Source: Caprimulgus europaeus
Lineage: Eukaryota; Chordata; Aves; Caprimulgiformes; Caprimulgidae
NCBI GenBank assembly: GCA_907165065.1
Contig: OU015524.1
Span: 37,825,295 to 37,889,294, forward strand
DNA length: 64,000 bases
Direction of reading: 5' to 3'
This document shows positions 24,052 to 37,333 of this stretch, piece after piece. The notes under the pieces are model-generated. The model was not told the origin of the DNA, ran no database searches, and was given only the letters and a program-made list of their open reading frames with translations. The stretch's first letter is position 1. Each line of letters starts with the position of its first letter. A program made the position numbers and the translations under genes.

Positions 24052-27000
24052 GTGAGTTGAAGAGTGAAGGATTCCAATGCTCCCATTTTCTCAAACACAT
24101 TATTCTTGCCTTTGATCTTAATGTGTTTTTCCTCACTATTCAGGTTTTAAAAGCCTCCAATGAATCTAAGGGCAAAATATTTTGTTTTCATCAAGAAATC
24201 AGGCCAAACACAGTATGAGGCAAGCTAAACTGAAAAGTACTCCCTGGGAAAAAAGACTAATAACAGACATTCTGAATCAGCTGATGGTGGGTCTCACTAG
24301 CAAACGTCACTGCTAAGTCAGGTGTCCTTTAATATCACAGACAAGGGATTGCATGGAAAATTAAAATCTCACAAAGGGAACCACTAATTTTAGAAGATAA
24401 TCTAAAGACCTACCAATAGTGAACTCAACACCAATATAACTGCACAGATATTCAGTAACAGAAACTGCATGCCTTGTGTCCTTTGGGTAAGCACAGCCAA
24501 CCCAAGATCACTCTGCTTTGTTACTCACATCAGTGCATATCACTTAAGAGGTTCATTCTACCAGCCACAAGAAATAAATGTACGTGTAGAAATCAGCATT
24601 TCGCACATGGAGCGGAGTCACCAACATGCTACTTTGCTTCAGGAATGCTATAAATATAAAATTTCCAACCCAGTTGTAAGTGGGTTGTAAGTGATTCAGC
24701 AGAGATAAAGCAGTAATTCACAATATCTTCTAGCAGGAGCAAAGACAGAATTGGTATTTATCTCTCCTCCTGCTCCCATATCACTAGTAGGAAAAGCTAC
24801 TAAAAAGGCTACTCTCATCACCAGAATGAGAGGTGTATCTATTCCCACACCCCAAGACTGCACTCTCGCTTCCCCCATGGCCCTTTCAGAACCTCCCTCT
24901 GACCACCTCCACAGATGGGGAGAGAGCACAGTTTAAAAAAATCACTCCTGGCCCCTGAACTATCTCAAGTGAATTCACCATGGCCAGAGAACACATGGAG
25001 AAGGTCATCCATTAGGTCTCCTTGCCTTCACATCCCAGCAGCTCTCTACTCTTCTGTCTACATCATCCCTTGCACCTAGAAGTTAGAAGGGGTAAAAATA
25101 GTAGAACTACCCTGAGCTTTGCATACAAATATTTATGTTCCCCTGCCAGCTCTTTCCCTTGTTGTGCCCCTCAGTAGGAGTCACGTCAGCCCTCAAAAGC
25201 AGCATGTCAGACTCGGAGATAACAAAAGTAGCATCTAAATTACATGTTTGTATCCACGTGATGCTAAAGCCATCTCTGCAACACAGTCAATGCCCTGAAT
25301 TTAGGTCAGGTTAGGCTGAGCTAACTGCAGCAATAAGCTCAGCACAAGGCTGAAACATCTTCCTGAAAGCTTGGGAAATTCTTGGCAGCTACCCTGCACT
25401 ACTGCACTCTTGCCAAGCCAGCTAATTTAAAGTTAACTTGGGTACACCCCACTGCGCAGCCACAGTAGCAACTACGCAAGAGTAGACAAACCCTAAATAA
25501 GTTACGTCTTTCTCTGTCCAATTCCCCACTGCTATGTATTATGTCATTACATGACTGATAAAAAAATTAATACAAAGTATTCTAGTTCTATCTGAAAGCA
25601 TTTAATACATAATATTCATGTGAAACAAAGCTTTGAGTATCTATTATAAAGATTCAAGGGAAGCCAGAATTAAATGCAAAAGCTCTAATTCAGATCTCTT
25701 TCAGAGGCTTGATATCAGTTTTCTATTGATATTAGTGTACTACTCCCAATTTACATCGATGTAAGTAAGAACAGATGGAGGCCTGAAGACTAAGGGCACC
25801 GAATCCACAAAACAGGAAAAGAAAGAACAAATTATATAAACCGAGGAACTCTAAGCTGTCTATATAATTTTTAAATTTGCAGCACCACACATCATATAAT
25901 GCTGCATTTATTTCTATTACAAAACAGTCTTTAATCATTTTTTCTAAACCTTGCCCTATTAAACTAAACTAGAACTTTTAAGACTAAAATCTGTCAGGAC
26001 AGTCCTGAGGAAAAGCTAATCAGAGTTTGTGTTTCAAGGGGAATTTGAGAACTACCCTTGATAATCTTCAGTACTGAGGCATTTTGCTGAAATCTACTGA
26101 ATTCTAAACCCAAAGCTTTATAATTTTTTCAGAAATTTTTAGTTTAGAATGATTTAGTGTTTTTGTCAGCTCTGTTAGACTACTGCATTCCTGTCTTCAC
26201 CTACAAAATAGAAAAGCTGACAGTTGCCAATAAAATGTGGTGAATTACTACAGTAAGAAAGTATATTGAAATAGAAAGTGCATGATTCATGTCAATTTAT
26301 TTCAAAATTACATAGAAGGACATTTCTCATCATCACTAGAACATCACACTAAAGCTTTTGGTACCTTAGTTCCTGCTCTTTTTACTGACTGCCATAATGT
26401 GCCCCACAACCCTTTTCTTGCCTCATACCAAGGCAAAAAATGAAACAAGTGACATGTTCCGTGCTGTCATCCCACTTCATGCTTCCCACAAAGCTACAAA
26501 ATTGTTTTCAGTAAGGAGAAGTTTCAGTCAGTAGCTCAGCTAAGCATTGTATTTTATCTGGAGTAAAAGTACAAAGACATTATACCTTTGTACTCAGTGA
26601 ATTTTTAATCAATTCTCTGCAGCTGTTATTTGCAGCATCTTTGGTTTTGCTTACAAAGAACACTAATTGAGATTCAATACCATGGTTTCCACATAGTAAA
26701 CATTTATCTCAAAATTTTAAGTATTGCGAATTAGTTTCAAGTAAAAAAATATATATGACAAGAACGAGAAACTGTTCATGAGAATTCTTTTAATCATAGG
26801 CAAGAGTTTTCTCATACTACACAGTATTCATTATTCTCATGTAATACAAATACTCATGACAGTCAAAGTTTGTCCCCAGCTAGTAGCCCAGCCTGAATTT
26901 GCAGTGCAAGTTTCTCCCCTTAATATAGTGAAGCTGAATGTTGAATATAGACTCTAAACTTTAGAAAAAATAATCTTTAGATTCAAGTCTGGAAGCCACA

Positions 27001-28728
27001 TCTTATTACGGAATCACAAAGGATAAACTGATATTCAGAATTTTAATATGAAATCAAATATGGCCTGAGAAGATTCATTTCACATTTGGAGACTACAATT
27101 TAGTTTTAGATGGGACAAATCAGCATCAGCCACTAACAGATACTCTTAAACAAATAGTTTAAGAGCTGAAACATCTATCTATAAACCATGTCAAGTGGCA
27201 TTAGGTGCAAGATAGATTATCTGGTGTTTCTTCCTGGTTATTTGCAAGGTGACTACACATTCATATTTTGCATCCAAATCAGACTGTGTAAAAAAAGTAT
27301 TTGGATATTGAAACTTGACCTCCACAAACACTAGTCAGTAATGCTTGACCTTTTTTCAAAAGTTTTTGTCCTTATGTAAAATATTGATATATGTAATGAA
27401 TAATTAGACTTGTAAGACCTCAACATTTCTCTGAATATTAGTATATTATATGTGTCATCCTAATTGTGCCACATCCTATGGCTTCATTCTGCAGGTTTTC
27501 CTTGTGGTATCAGGTACTTTTCAAAGCCATAGCGCTGCCAAATGTTAGGCCCAGAGAGATGAACGGTGCATACTGGATACACACTATAAAAAGAAAATCT
27601 TTGCAAAGGTGAAGTAAAGAACAGGAAGAAGTCCATTTTTCTTTTCCTGATGCTGCATGCTGCCTCAGAAGACACAGCTCTTCTATGCCCACGGGCAGGA
27701 GATCCTTGGCCCCTGCACCACCCTCTGTCCAAGAACATTCTCCCTGACCTCCTGGGCTGCCATCACGCACTGGCTATGCATTTCTTCGTGCAAACACATA
27801 AGGATTAACAGTATCACATCCCTAGACTATAAACTGTTCAGCTAAAGGCCTAGCACAATAGGTAAATAAAATATTTGCTTCCATAAAGCATCTTCCACTT
27901 TTCCAAGAAGCTAAATATCTCCCAGGGAACATTCATGTCACAAAACCTTGGCAGCAAAACAGAATGTATACTTGGCTCTAAAGCCAGGTCTATCCTATAT
28001 CTGTGCAGCCGATTCACTGCCACCCTATGAAAGTTTCTCTCGGAGCATTTGTTCTAACAAAAAAAAGGTCTCCTCACCTTGCAATCACCTTGTAAAACAG
28101 TTTCACTCCCTGCACTTCTAGATCACAGCCTGCCATCTGGACTTTCATCTTCCTCTGAGCTCAGTCCCTGTCCTGGGCCACCTCACAGTTGTTAATTAGT
28201 GGCACTGTCTACATGCAAACTACCCTGCCCATCATCTTTATATTATAAACACCTTCTCCCCCCTGACTCTCTGCTATATTCCTGCTGCTAAATGTCCTTA
28301 ATTTCAAATTCTTTATGCTAGGTTTTGCCTTTAATAACACTTGAATGAAAAGCAATTTTAAAGCAATTCATACTGTCAGCAGCTCCCTCAAGCAAATGTG
28401 ATTTCTCTTAGCTTTGCCTTCAGGTCTAGGTTAAGAAGTTTAAATTGGGTAATTAAAAAACAAAGCAAAACAATAAGTGTTTAAGGTCACTTAACAAGCC
28501 ACATTTTTATAAATTTCCCAGACATCTACCCATAAGCTTGTGAGTTCTTGCAGAACATCAGTTTCCATTCCAGTCTACTTGCATCATTACAAGCTTTAGC
28601 TTGTAAGGAAAGCTAACACAACACATTACAAAAGGAAAGCTTTAGCAATGGGAAACCAAATAAAGCAAATTAGTAATGAACACAACAGCTGACTGCCAAC
28701 ATGTTCTGTTGCGCTAATATTATACCAG

Positions 28729-28971
28729 CATGGTAGTATCAAGGAAAATTAGGCTTTTTGAACTGAAGAATTCAGCAACCTTGAGAAATCAGCCAAATAA
28801 ATCAAAAGCTATTGCAGACACAATTAAAGCATTTTCTTACAAACAAGATCATAGACCAAGATGCAAAAAAGCAAGCTTTAGGTTTGACGTTCTTAGATTT
28901 TCAGAGATCCATAGTATGATCTTCAAATCAGTGCTTTGGGAATGGCAGAGCAGAAGAACCTATCAGTGTAG
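28729..28971 (+). other. Exon-like interval, 243 bp
   Basis: An 81-codon frame fills the interval from CCAG|CATGG to TGTAG|GTAAGTGG and then stops inside the putative intron. A CTAAT branch-like motif lies about 16 bases before the acceptor, but there is no polypyrimidine tract. The peptide is basic and of no known family. Probably chance. Confidence 0.12.
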
Positions 28972-29705
28972 GTAAGTGGTTTTTGAAAATCCTGTACAAT
29001 GGTTAAGCACTTAGAAGCACAAAAATGTGCAAGTGCCATGCACTTCAAATTTCCAGAGGTAATTAGGCACCAAGATTTTTTGAAAGTGTCATACCTGTGA
29101 CTCTCTGATTCTTCTCCAGTACGACAATTATTTCTCTGCTCTCAACTTTCCACCTCAGCTGAGATCTCCAGTAGCTTGTAAAGTACAAAGAATAAACTGG
29201 TCAGTAACTGTAACACAGGAATCCTCTGGGACTTCCTCTACCCAAAGAGGTTATGGAGCTAACAAGAAAGGACCAGCACTTGTTCAGATGAAAGTCTGTC
29301 CAGATACTGCAAAGCCAAACTAAACTGGAACAACACTGACCAACTCTTTTGCATGCTTTGATGCAACTAGAAAACAGTGGAACATTAATGTGAGGGAAGA
29401 CACAAGTGACTGAAAAGAAACAGCATAGCCTTAGCACACAAATATTTCAAGACAAAAGCAAAACAGACTCCAAATTGTGCCATAAAAGGAAGAGACCTTT
29501 GTGTAATCTAGTAATTGATTTATGCATCCCAACTGTGAGACTGCCATCCTTCACAACAAGGGACTCAACACAGCAATAAGCAACAGGCTGAGACAAGTCA
29601 CGTTGAAGTCCACAACAGTCCTACTAGGGGTGTCTTGTTGGTCCTCTCACCTGAGACTAAAAATAGTTTGCACTTTTGTCTTTCGGTAGCTCCATATAAG
29701 TTATA

Positions 29706-29840
29706 ATTTTTGTTGTTGTTGTTGTTTTTTGGTTTTTTTGGTTGTGTTTATGGGTTTTTTGATTTTGGTTTGGGGTGGGTTTTTGTTTGTTTGGAGGGTT
29801 TTTTTAACTTGTAACTTAAAAAAAAAAAACAACAACATAT
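29706..29840. repeat. T/G-rich low-complexity tract ending in A run
   Basis: The plus strand is almost only T and G for about 110 bases. It begins with repeated GTT and ends with a run of A followed by CAACAACA. The start and end are complementary. Confidence 0.85.
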
Positions 29841-31448
29841 TTCTCAGCCTTATCAAACTCACCCTTCAATTGAAATTAAAGTTAGGTTTGATTGTTTTCA
29901 GCAAAATTCACACCTGACCTTCAGCTAAATCTCAGTCCCTCCTATTACTGCCCATTGTTGCATTTGTGCAGAACCCACTCGATAGGTTCGCGCTGCAGAA
30001 TTGTAAAGTAATCACTATCACTGGGCTTGCACCAGCATATGCCAACGTAGCACGAAAAGGTTGGCAGTTTCCTGCTACAGTCCCTGTAGGGCCACTTTTG
30101 GAAGTCACGCTGGTTGCTGCTGGGAGACATGGGACAGTAGCAGCTCTTGTGCTGAGGATAAGAGAACAGCCATTCCCACAGCAAAGGTCACTTGTTCCTT
30201 CATGTCCTTGACATTGAGAAGTGGGTTCAATAAGCCTCATTCTACAGGCCTCCGATATCTAATACCCACCCCAACACTGGCCTTTCCCCCTACCTCTTTC
30301 CCTACTAGAACATGTGAAGCCTGGGTACCAAGTAGGCTACTTCTTTTGGGGCAGACAAATTCAGTACCAGCAACAACACTGAGAAACCTTGAATGTGTTA
30401 GAGTACACGTTCCAGCCCTGCATCCAGACCTAGGAACTTGCTCCACAGATAATGCTCCCGAACCAGAAGCAGGACATGCACATGTACTCAATCTCAGTGC
30501 TGCAGCATCTCTACTGCCACAGCTGGCATCTGATCTCACCTTCCTGACAGATGTGAGACTGATTTCCTCAGGAAGGCTTACACTCATTTTGTTTTTAAAA
30601 GAAACTTAGATTTTTAGGAAGAGAACTCGGCATTCCTCCGGAGACATAGGGGACCCCATCGTGCACTGCATGGTGTAGTGGCAGCCCACCAGACAAGCAT
30701 TTTACAGAAGCATGGAAACCAGAACACCCTTTAAAATTGGACCACCATTAAACAGGAAAGAGAGATGATGACAATAAGGATACACAACTCCAAATTTTGA
30801 ATTCCTTAGGAAGAAATTTATAATGCTATTTCTCATGGAGCCCCAAGCACCACCAACACAAAAAACCCCACCACACACCACTACAGATCCTGAGCCAGGG
30901 GATAACAGTATGTCCACTTCAATTCTTAAACTGAAATAATGCATGAAGACATGTAAGAAAAGAATTCTGCTGAAGTGTTAATTCTTTTCTCCCAGGCACA
31001 GACAAGTATAATGATACAGCACTGCAAATTAAATATTCTAATGCAAATCAGGTCCATTTCTGAAAGTCACAGTGACCCAAGCAGCCACCCAGAATAAAAT
31101 CTTGCTGAAGTTCCCTCAACCAAAGGACAAGTCTAATGCTGATCTTACAGCACACAGAACTGTAGACATAGATTTTCTCAATCTTGTATACAAATGCACA
31201 CAACTTGAAATTAATTCCTCTGAAGAAAATGAGGTGGTGAGCAGTTGAATGAGAAACTAATGGGAATTTTAATAAGGTACTAAAACAAAAATTGTGATGG
31301 ACACAGCTATTCGATATCTCTTATTTTTCATTCAGAATGTTAAATAATTAATTTTAACAACTAAGCTAACAGTAATTGGGTTTTAATAACTGAGAGAACA
31401 ACAGATAAGGAAACAATATCCAACAAACAGCAAAGGAAATGCAAACCT

Positions 31449-32207
31449 CATGAAGTTCAACAAGGCCAAGTGCAAGGCCCTGCACTTGGATCAGAGCATC
31501 CCCAAGCACAAATACAGGCTGGGCAGAAAATGGGTCAAGAGCAACCCTGAGGAGAAGGACTTGTGGTGGTGGACAAGAAGCTCAGTGTAAGCTGGCAACA
31601 TGCATTCATGGCCCAGAAGGCCAACTGTATCTCAGGCTGCACCAAGAGAAGTGTGGCCAGCAAGTTGAGGGAGCTTATTCTGCCCCTCTACTTTCTCTTG
31701 TGAGACCCCACCTGGAGTACTACATCCAGTTCTTGGGCCCCCACACAAGAAGGACATGGACCTGCTGGAGTGAGTCCAGAGGAGGCCACGAGAGTTATGA
31801 GAGGGCTGGAGCACCTCTCCTATAAGGACAGGCTGAGAGAGTTGGGGCTGTTCAAACTGGAGAAGAGAAGGCTCCAGGGAGACCTTAGAATGGACTTCCA
31901 ATACCTGAAGGGGGCCTGCAGGAAGGCTGGGGAGAGGCTTTTTACCAGGGCATGTAGTGATAGAACAAGGGGTAATAGTTATAAACTGGAAGAGGGTAGA
32001 TTTAGATTAGGTATCAGGAAGAAATTCTTTACTGTGAGGGTGGTGAGATATTGGTACAGGTTGCCCAGAGAAGTTGTGGATGCCCCCTTCCTGGAAGTGT
32101 TCAGAGCCAGGTTGGATGAGTAGCATGGTCTAGTGGAAGGTGGCAGGAGGGTTAGAACTAGATGACCTTTAAGGTCCCTTCCAAACCATACCATTCTATG
32201 ATTCTCT
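31449..32207 (+). mobile_element. CR1 LINE 3' fragment, about 760 bp
   Basis: Starts just after the catalytic region of ORF2 (KFNKAKCKALHLDQS) and runs through RVMRGLEHLSYKDRLRELG and DRTRGNSYKLEEGRFRLG to a 3' UTR ending CCATTCTATGATTCT. Small indels break the frame near 31560 and 31780. Its 3' UTR and coding wording are closest to the 16533-17127 copy, so these two belong to one older subfamily in direct orientation. Confidence 0.93.
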
Positions 32208-32357
32208 ATCAAGAAGTAATGGAAATGGTCTTAGAAGATCCAAATAATTTGAAATCATGATTCAGTATATTTCATTTTCTCCTCCTGGGATTTCGTACAC
32301 CCTGGAATCTCATTCATGTTCTTGCTCAGTTTCTTATTAAGCAAGACATTTTTATTT

Positions 32358-32398
32358 ACTACTGCAATACTATAGCGAGTTCTATGACTTGCAGTAGT
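32358..32398. repeat. Perfect 10-bp stem hairpin
   Basis: ACTACTGCAA at 32358-32367 is the exact reverse complement of TTGCAGTAGT at 32389-32398. The 21-base loop holds a second short pairing (ATAG with CTAT). At 41 bases it is too short for a normal pre-microRNA. Confidence 0.6.
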
Positions 32399-33968
32399 TA
32401 ACACTGCTATAGGATGGGCTTGTATTTAATAAGAAGCAGTTGTACTAATGCTGTTCATGATCTGCACTTTAAGATATATAAGTAATTTCAAATATGTGCT
32501 CCTGTACATTATACCTACAACAGTTCTTTGAGTAGCATACCATTTATCAACACCAACTCATTTTTCCATGGATGGCTGTACAGAAGAGAGGATCTGTATA
32601 GAAGCAACAAGCAGATACAGGCAAGTTAGTCTGCACTGGTTCTCTGTTTACAAGAGTGTTTGACATGGGTGGGCACTGATCAAATCAATGATCACTGATG
32701 TCCAAGAACACTTAATTTTACTATCCTGCAAACTATTTAAGAATATAGGCTGTATTATATGTGAGGACCATGAGATAAAGGTCAGTCTATAGTCAGCTTT
32801 TTTCATCACACGGAGGTGTCACGGCTGATAGGGTGCTATAGATTTACAGTATTTGAAACTCTGCATATTTCTAAATGCATAAAGGAATTTCACAAGAGCC
32901 TTTTGTGGAGAACTCATGAGAGACCTCAAGCAACAAGTCTAGATTCTCTTAGAAAGAATAAAGGATCACTTCAACTCATGCCAAAAGTCTTTGAAAAAAA
33001 TTGCAGTGTTTTTCCTATCCCTCACTGTCCTATACATTTGTTTATTTAAATGAGTCTGATGTGAGACTCACAGATATGTGGTATGTCTCTGATATGACTA
33101 AGCCAGGGGCAGCTGGCTTAGCCCAGAAATCCCTAGGAATGCATCTGAAGCTCCCAGATGGGCAATAAGCCTATTGATGGTGTCTCCAAGCTCCCTGGGA
33201 AGGCTTCTGTCCCAGAACACTCCAGTGATAATCAAAAGGGCTACATGGCTGAAAGTTTCCCAAGGACCACAGCACAGTTCAAACCCTAACAAGTCACTCA
33301 TGCTTAGCAGAGCTTTTAAAAAATTACAGCGATTTTTTTGTTGCTGCTTCATTATATAATTAACCAACAGCATTCCTCTCAGTCATGGGCTAATGCATGG
33401 TCTGCTGTGCTGAAAGTCAGTAGTATTACTCTGTCTTGTGCTGTGAGTCAACAAGCATGTGCAGTGATCAAATCCCTTAAGACTAACAGGGGCTAGACAT
33501 TGTTACACCTTATCTTTTACAAACCACTACATAATTTTTATTCTTGGCACAGCTGTAACTCACGAGTATATTTTGCCCCAACTCCTGAGCATCAGCATTT
33601 AGAGACCTGGTCAGCAAGTGAATCAGAACCAATTCAGTAGTTAACCTGCTTAACCAGCTTCACTGACTAGCCCTTATTCTTTTCTCATACTACTGTAAAT
33701 CAATTGACTGAGATTATTCCAGATTTTTACACTGTATCTGAGAAAAGAATCTGGCTTGTTCTTCTCAGGGGATTCCCTGAGCTACATTCAAGCCTGGACA
33801 GCACACAACCACCACCCAGGAGAAGTCCTCTGCTCTACATAAGGACTTTATTTCCTCTCCCTCTACCAAAAGAAGGGGAGGGAAACCTACTATTTCCTAG
33901 TAGACTATCTTGACAACACAACAAACCTACTTACTGTTTGTCATATTAAGGTAGCATTTATAAAAGAG

Positions 33969-33982
33969 TTTAATTAATTAAA
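33969..33982. promoter_or_regulatory. AT palindrome with homeodomain cores
   Basis: TTTAATTAATTAAA is perfectly palindromic and holds two overlapping TAATTA cores; TTAATG and CAATTA follow within 40 bases. Confidence 0.3.
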
Positions 33983-36594
33983 ATCCACTTTAAATGGTAT
34001 TAATGCAATTATAAACCAGGCTCCACTGTTTCCAATATTAAAAAAAAATACACTCCAGAAAACCTCATTTATATCTTCAAAAATACCCATTATGGAGTAT
34101 TTATGAGGGTCTTTTTCCTATGATTTATCTCCCAAAATAAAATTTTGACGTTATTAGTATAGTTTACCATTGGTCAACACCTGACTATCCCAGGCAACAC
34201 TATCTGAGAAGCTAAGTCATGCCACCTTTAAGAAACTGTGTATTGAATGGTCTTTCACCTTTACCAGACAAATAGTTAGGAACTGGGAATCATTCTTACC
34301 TGTTAGGAGTGTTACTTTAGAAAGAGTGATCAAAAGGGAAATGTAAACATCAACCTACTCCTCTCCCTCCTAGGAAGATGGAGTTGTCATGCCCCAATGC
34401 ACTACAAGAGTAGCACAACATTCCAGCTAGTGCAGAGAGAAAACAGTCAGCTTCTGCAGGAGGCAGAAGGGCTGTACCACTCTCCTGCTTCACACTCTGG
34501 CTGGACCCAGCAAAGTCAGCAAGCAGAGCCTTCGAGGGGAGGTCAGCATTGGCAGCTCTCCTTTTCTTATGTTTACTTGAGTGGGTTTCAGGCAGTCAGG
34601 GAGATCACTGGCAGCAGAACCCATGGGACCTAAAGACTCAAAGGCTTTCTTTTCATGCATCCTTAAAAAGCCCTGGTTGCCTCCCCTCCCTCCTTTGCCA
34701 CTGCTGCCAAGTTCACTACTGGCTATCAGACTTATACTCTATTAAAACAAGATTACAGGAGCAAAAGCTTACCCACAACCACCTTGCAAGCTGTTTAGAG
34801 TCCTGCAGTGATGCTGGTTCATCACCCTCAGGCACCTCACTCAGGTTCTTTAATGTTCTTCACTCTACACTGCCACTGCTTCAAAAACCTCTCTGAACTG
34901 CCCTTTTCAGCTTCTCATCCTGCCAATATAGCCATGAGGAGCCCTAAGAGGCACACTCACAAGCCCCAGCAAGGCCCACAGTTTATTCTCATGGGTCTCT
35001 CAGACAATTTTAAGCCCCTCCTTTCTTGCTTCAGATACATTAGCATTTTTACCCAGCACACACATTATAGACACACATAGATACAAGTGGGACTGGTTAT
35101 CATTCTGCTTTCTTGACAAGATCTGATTTTTAAAGTCTGCCCTGGTAATAAGCAGAAGCAACTGCTGCTGGGAAGCACTTCGAGAGAAATAGCATCAGCA
35201 GCACAATGTAAATAATTAACGAAACCATTCTTTTAGATTGCATTATGCAGAGAGGAATAAATCATCAGACAGGCATTAAATATTTCATGAAAGTTATCAT
35301 AAAGTTGGAGAATCAAGTGTCCTATATCATTTCAGAGCATGGAATAGTCATCAATACATTTAAGAACTGCTGCTTCTCCCCTTTGCATCATTGAAGGAAA
35401 TGGATTCTCTTGAATTCTACATGCACTAAGTTTTCTACACCCACTAAGATTTCTAGAAGTCTGATCATCAGAATTTCCTTGGCAAGGAAAAAAAAAAAAA
35501 GAAAAAAAAAAAACAACCCATACAGACCTTTTTATGGCCTCCCAAATTGGGTAGCTAGAAATTGAGCCATACAAAATTAATAGCCATTTCTGAAAACACC
35601 GACTCACTGAGCCAGTAATGAGCAGTTGTGTTGCTGAATAACTATTGAAACAGAAGATATTATCCAACTCCTTAAGTGATATTTATTAGCAATAAATCTA
35701 TCCTCCAGAGAAAGAACAAAGCAAAACCCAACCCAACTCCCCATTTATAGGGCTGCCAAATGAACACCTAATGCAGTATCATCAGAACTAGTAAGTAGAA
35801 AACCATGAAGCTCATCCAGCCATATAGCTTACTCTCCAAATTATTTAACATGAGTTTTTCAGGAACAATGGATGTTGTGTCTTGCAATTTTCAATAATGA
35901 TTCATTTTCACTTAACACGCTGATACCATTGACTTTCCAAAACAGAAAATAATTTTTGCAACACAGAGTTTTCCTGGAACTGAAAAATTATAAATATTTT
36001 GCTTTTTATCTGGTTTATTTTTCATGTTTTTCTTTGTCACTTGTGCTCATTACCAATAGTAAATCAGCTCAAGTTTCTTCATTTTCTGCCAAGCTTTTCC
36101 CTCCTCATTAATCTTTAGCTGCTGTTTTTCATCCTACACTGAAATCCCAGGTCCTCCTCAGGCCTGTTAAAACTATGGCAGTCCAGTATGCAGTGAAAAA
36201 GCAAAGGAGGATTAGAGCATCACAGTTGGCTGCTTTGCAATAATAGGTGTAGGAAGCCCAAAGTAACTGCTAATCCTAATTGAGATCATTATGTGCACAG
36301 GATCTGGACATCTTTAATTTCTAACATCCAGCCTACATTGAAGAAAGTCAGTTGGAGCTTGATAAACACAAGAACTTTTTTGCTGGCAGAGTCTCCACGC
36401 AAAAGCAAGATATGACCATAATATTTAATTTCTAAGCTTCTGACATTCTTTTAACTTATATGGCAACATACGCTAAAGCCATTAATATGATATTTTTACT
36501 TCAAGTTCTCATGGGAACAGAGATGATTTTTAAATAGCAAGAGAAAACTTAAGTTTGCTCTCATAGTTAAAGCTTTACTTTTACTTGTTTCTAG

Positions 36595-36618
36595 GGTATT
36601 TTGGAGGTAAGAGAACAG
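36595..36618 (+). other. Microexon-like interval, 24 bp
   Basis: A good acceptor (CTTTACTTTTACTTGTTTCTAG) is followed 24 bases later by CAG|GTGAGA and, inside, by a second donor GGAG|GTAAGAG after 12 bases. Both lengths are multiples of three and the 24 bases are open in frame (GILEVREQ). No host gene on this strand is known here. Confidence 0.15.
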
Positions 36619-37223
36619 GTGAGACTGTGTAATATGCAGAATAATAAACTCTACAAAGACATATGAAGCAGTGATTATTGAGGAAAGTTATTTTGAAACA
36701 CATTGGCAGTATGCATGCCTGCATATAATAAACAAAGATCCACAGGCTAAATCCTAACATCCAAACAGACTGAATTATACCTTTTCTTAAAAAGTATAGG
36801 AAAGGAGCATTTCACAGTTTCTCCTAAGGCTTCAACAGCTGTTTAGAATCAGAGTGCTTCAGAGATGGTATCAAAATGCAGGTTCCAAGTTCAGAACCAA
36901 GTAGAAATAAATACAGCAAGATTTCCTGGAAGTACAGGTGACACAGTGACATGGCAAAACTGAAAATCTCCTCATCCTAAATAATAAATAAATGAGTGAA
37001 CACTTGAGCATAAAATCTATCAGTTCAGCAGTTGCCTCTCCAGTAGGCAGCAGGAGCAGCTTCATGGCTGAAGCAGGGAGGTCCTGGGGTCTGAGCCAAA
37101 AAGTGCTACTGACTCACTCCCATGTTGGAGAGGTGTTTGACTGCATCTTATTTCCAGTTTTGCCTCAGATTCATCAATTTCCAAAGCAAGATGCTGATAC
37201 TGAGAGCAACTTTAACAAACATA

Positions 37224-37238
37224 GTTACCCATGGTAAC
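37224..37238. promoter_or_regulatory. Perfect RFX X-box-type inverted repeat
   Basis: GTTACC, three-base spacer CAT, GGTAAC: a full match to the X-box pattern GTNRCC(N0-3)RGYAAC. The pairing extends outward, with one two-base bulge, to CATAG on the left and CTATG on the right. The site lies 22 bases before the TA/TG microsatellite. Confidence 0.45.
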
Positions 37239-37259
37239 ACTATGATAAACAGGCAAAGT

Positions 37260-37302
37260 TTATATATATGTGTATATATATACACATATATATATATGTG
37301 TG

Positions 37303-37333
<31 letters not shown>

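Larger units (their letters stand above)
24052..31448. other. Unique AT-rich DNA with few landmarks
   Basis: No mobile element or RNA gene is recognised in over 7 kb. Visible items are the exon-like interval at 28729-28971 and the T/G-rich tract at 29706-29840. The rest is plain sequence, probably intronic or intergenic. Confidence 0.5.
32208..37223. other. Unique AT-rich DNA
   Basis: No mobile element is recognised. Contains the hairpin at 32358-32398, an AT palindrome at 33969-33982, a poly-A run at 35489-35513 and a microexon-like interval at 36595-36618. Confidence 0.5.

Noticed and set aside
29932..30240. Minus-strand frame with DFQKW and a later KPSD, faintly like the MEI4 N-terminus
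   Set aside because: That N-terminal region is highly conserved in vertebrates and should match far better. The frame lacks the KLALALAIIR core.
33098..33373. 91-codon minus-strand frame with a folded-protein look
   Set aside because: No splice donor before its stop and no family resemblance beyond scattered hydrophobic residues.
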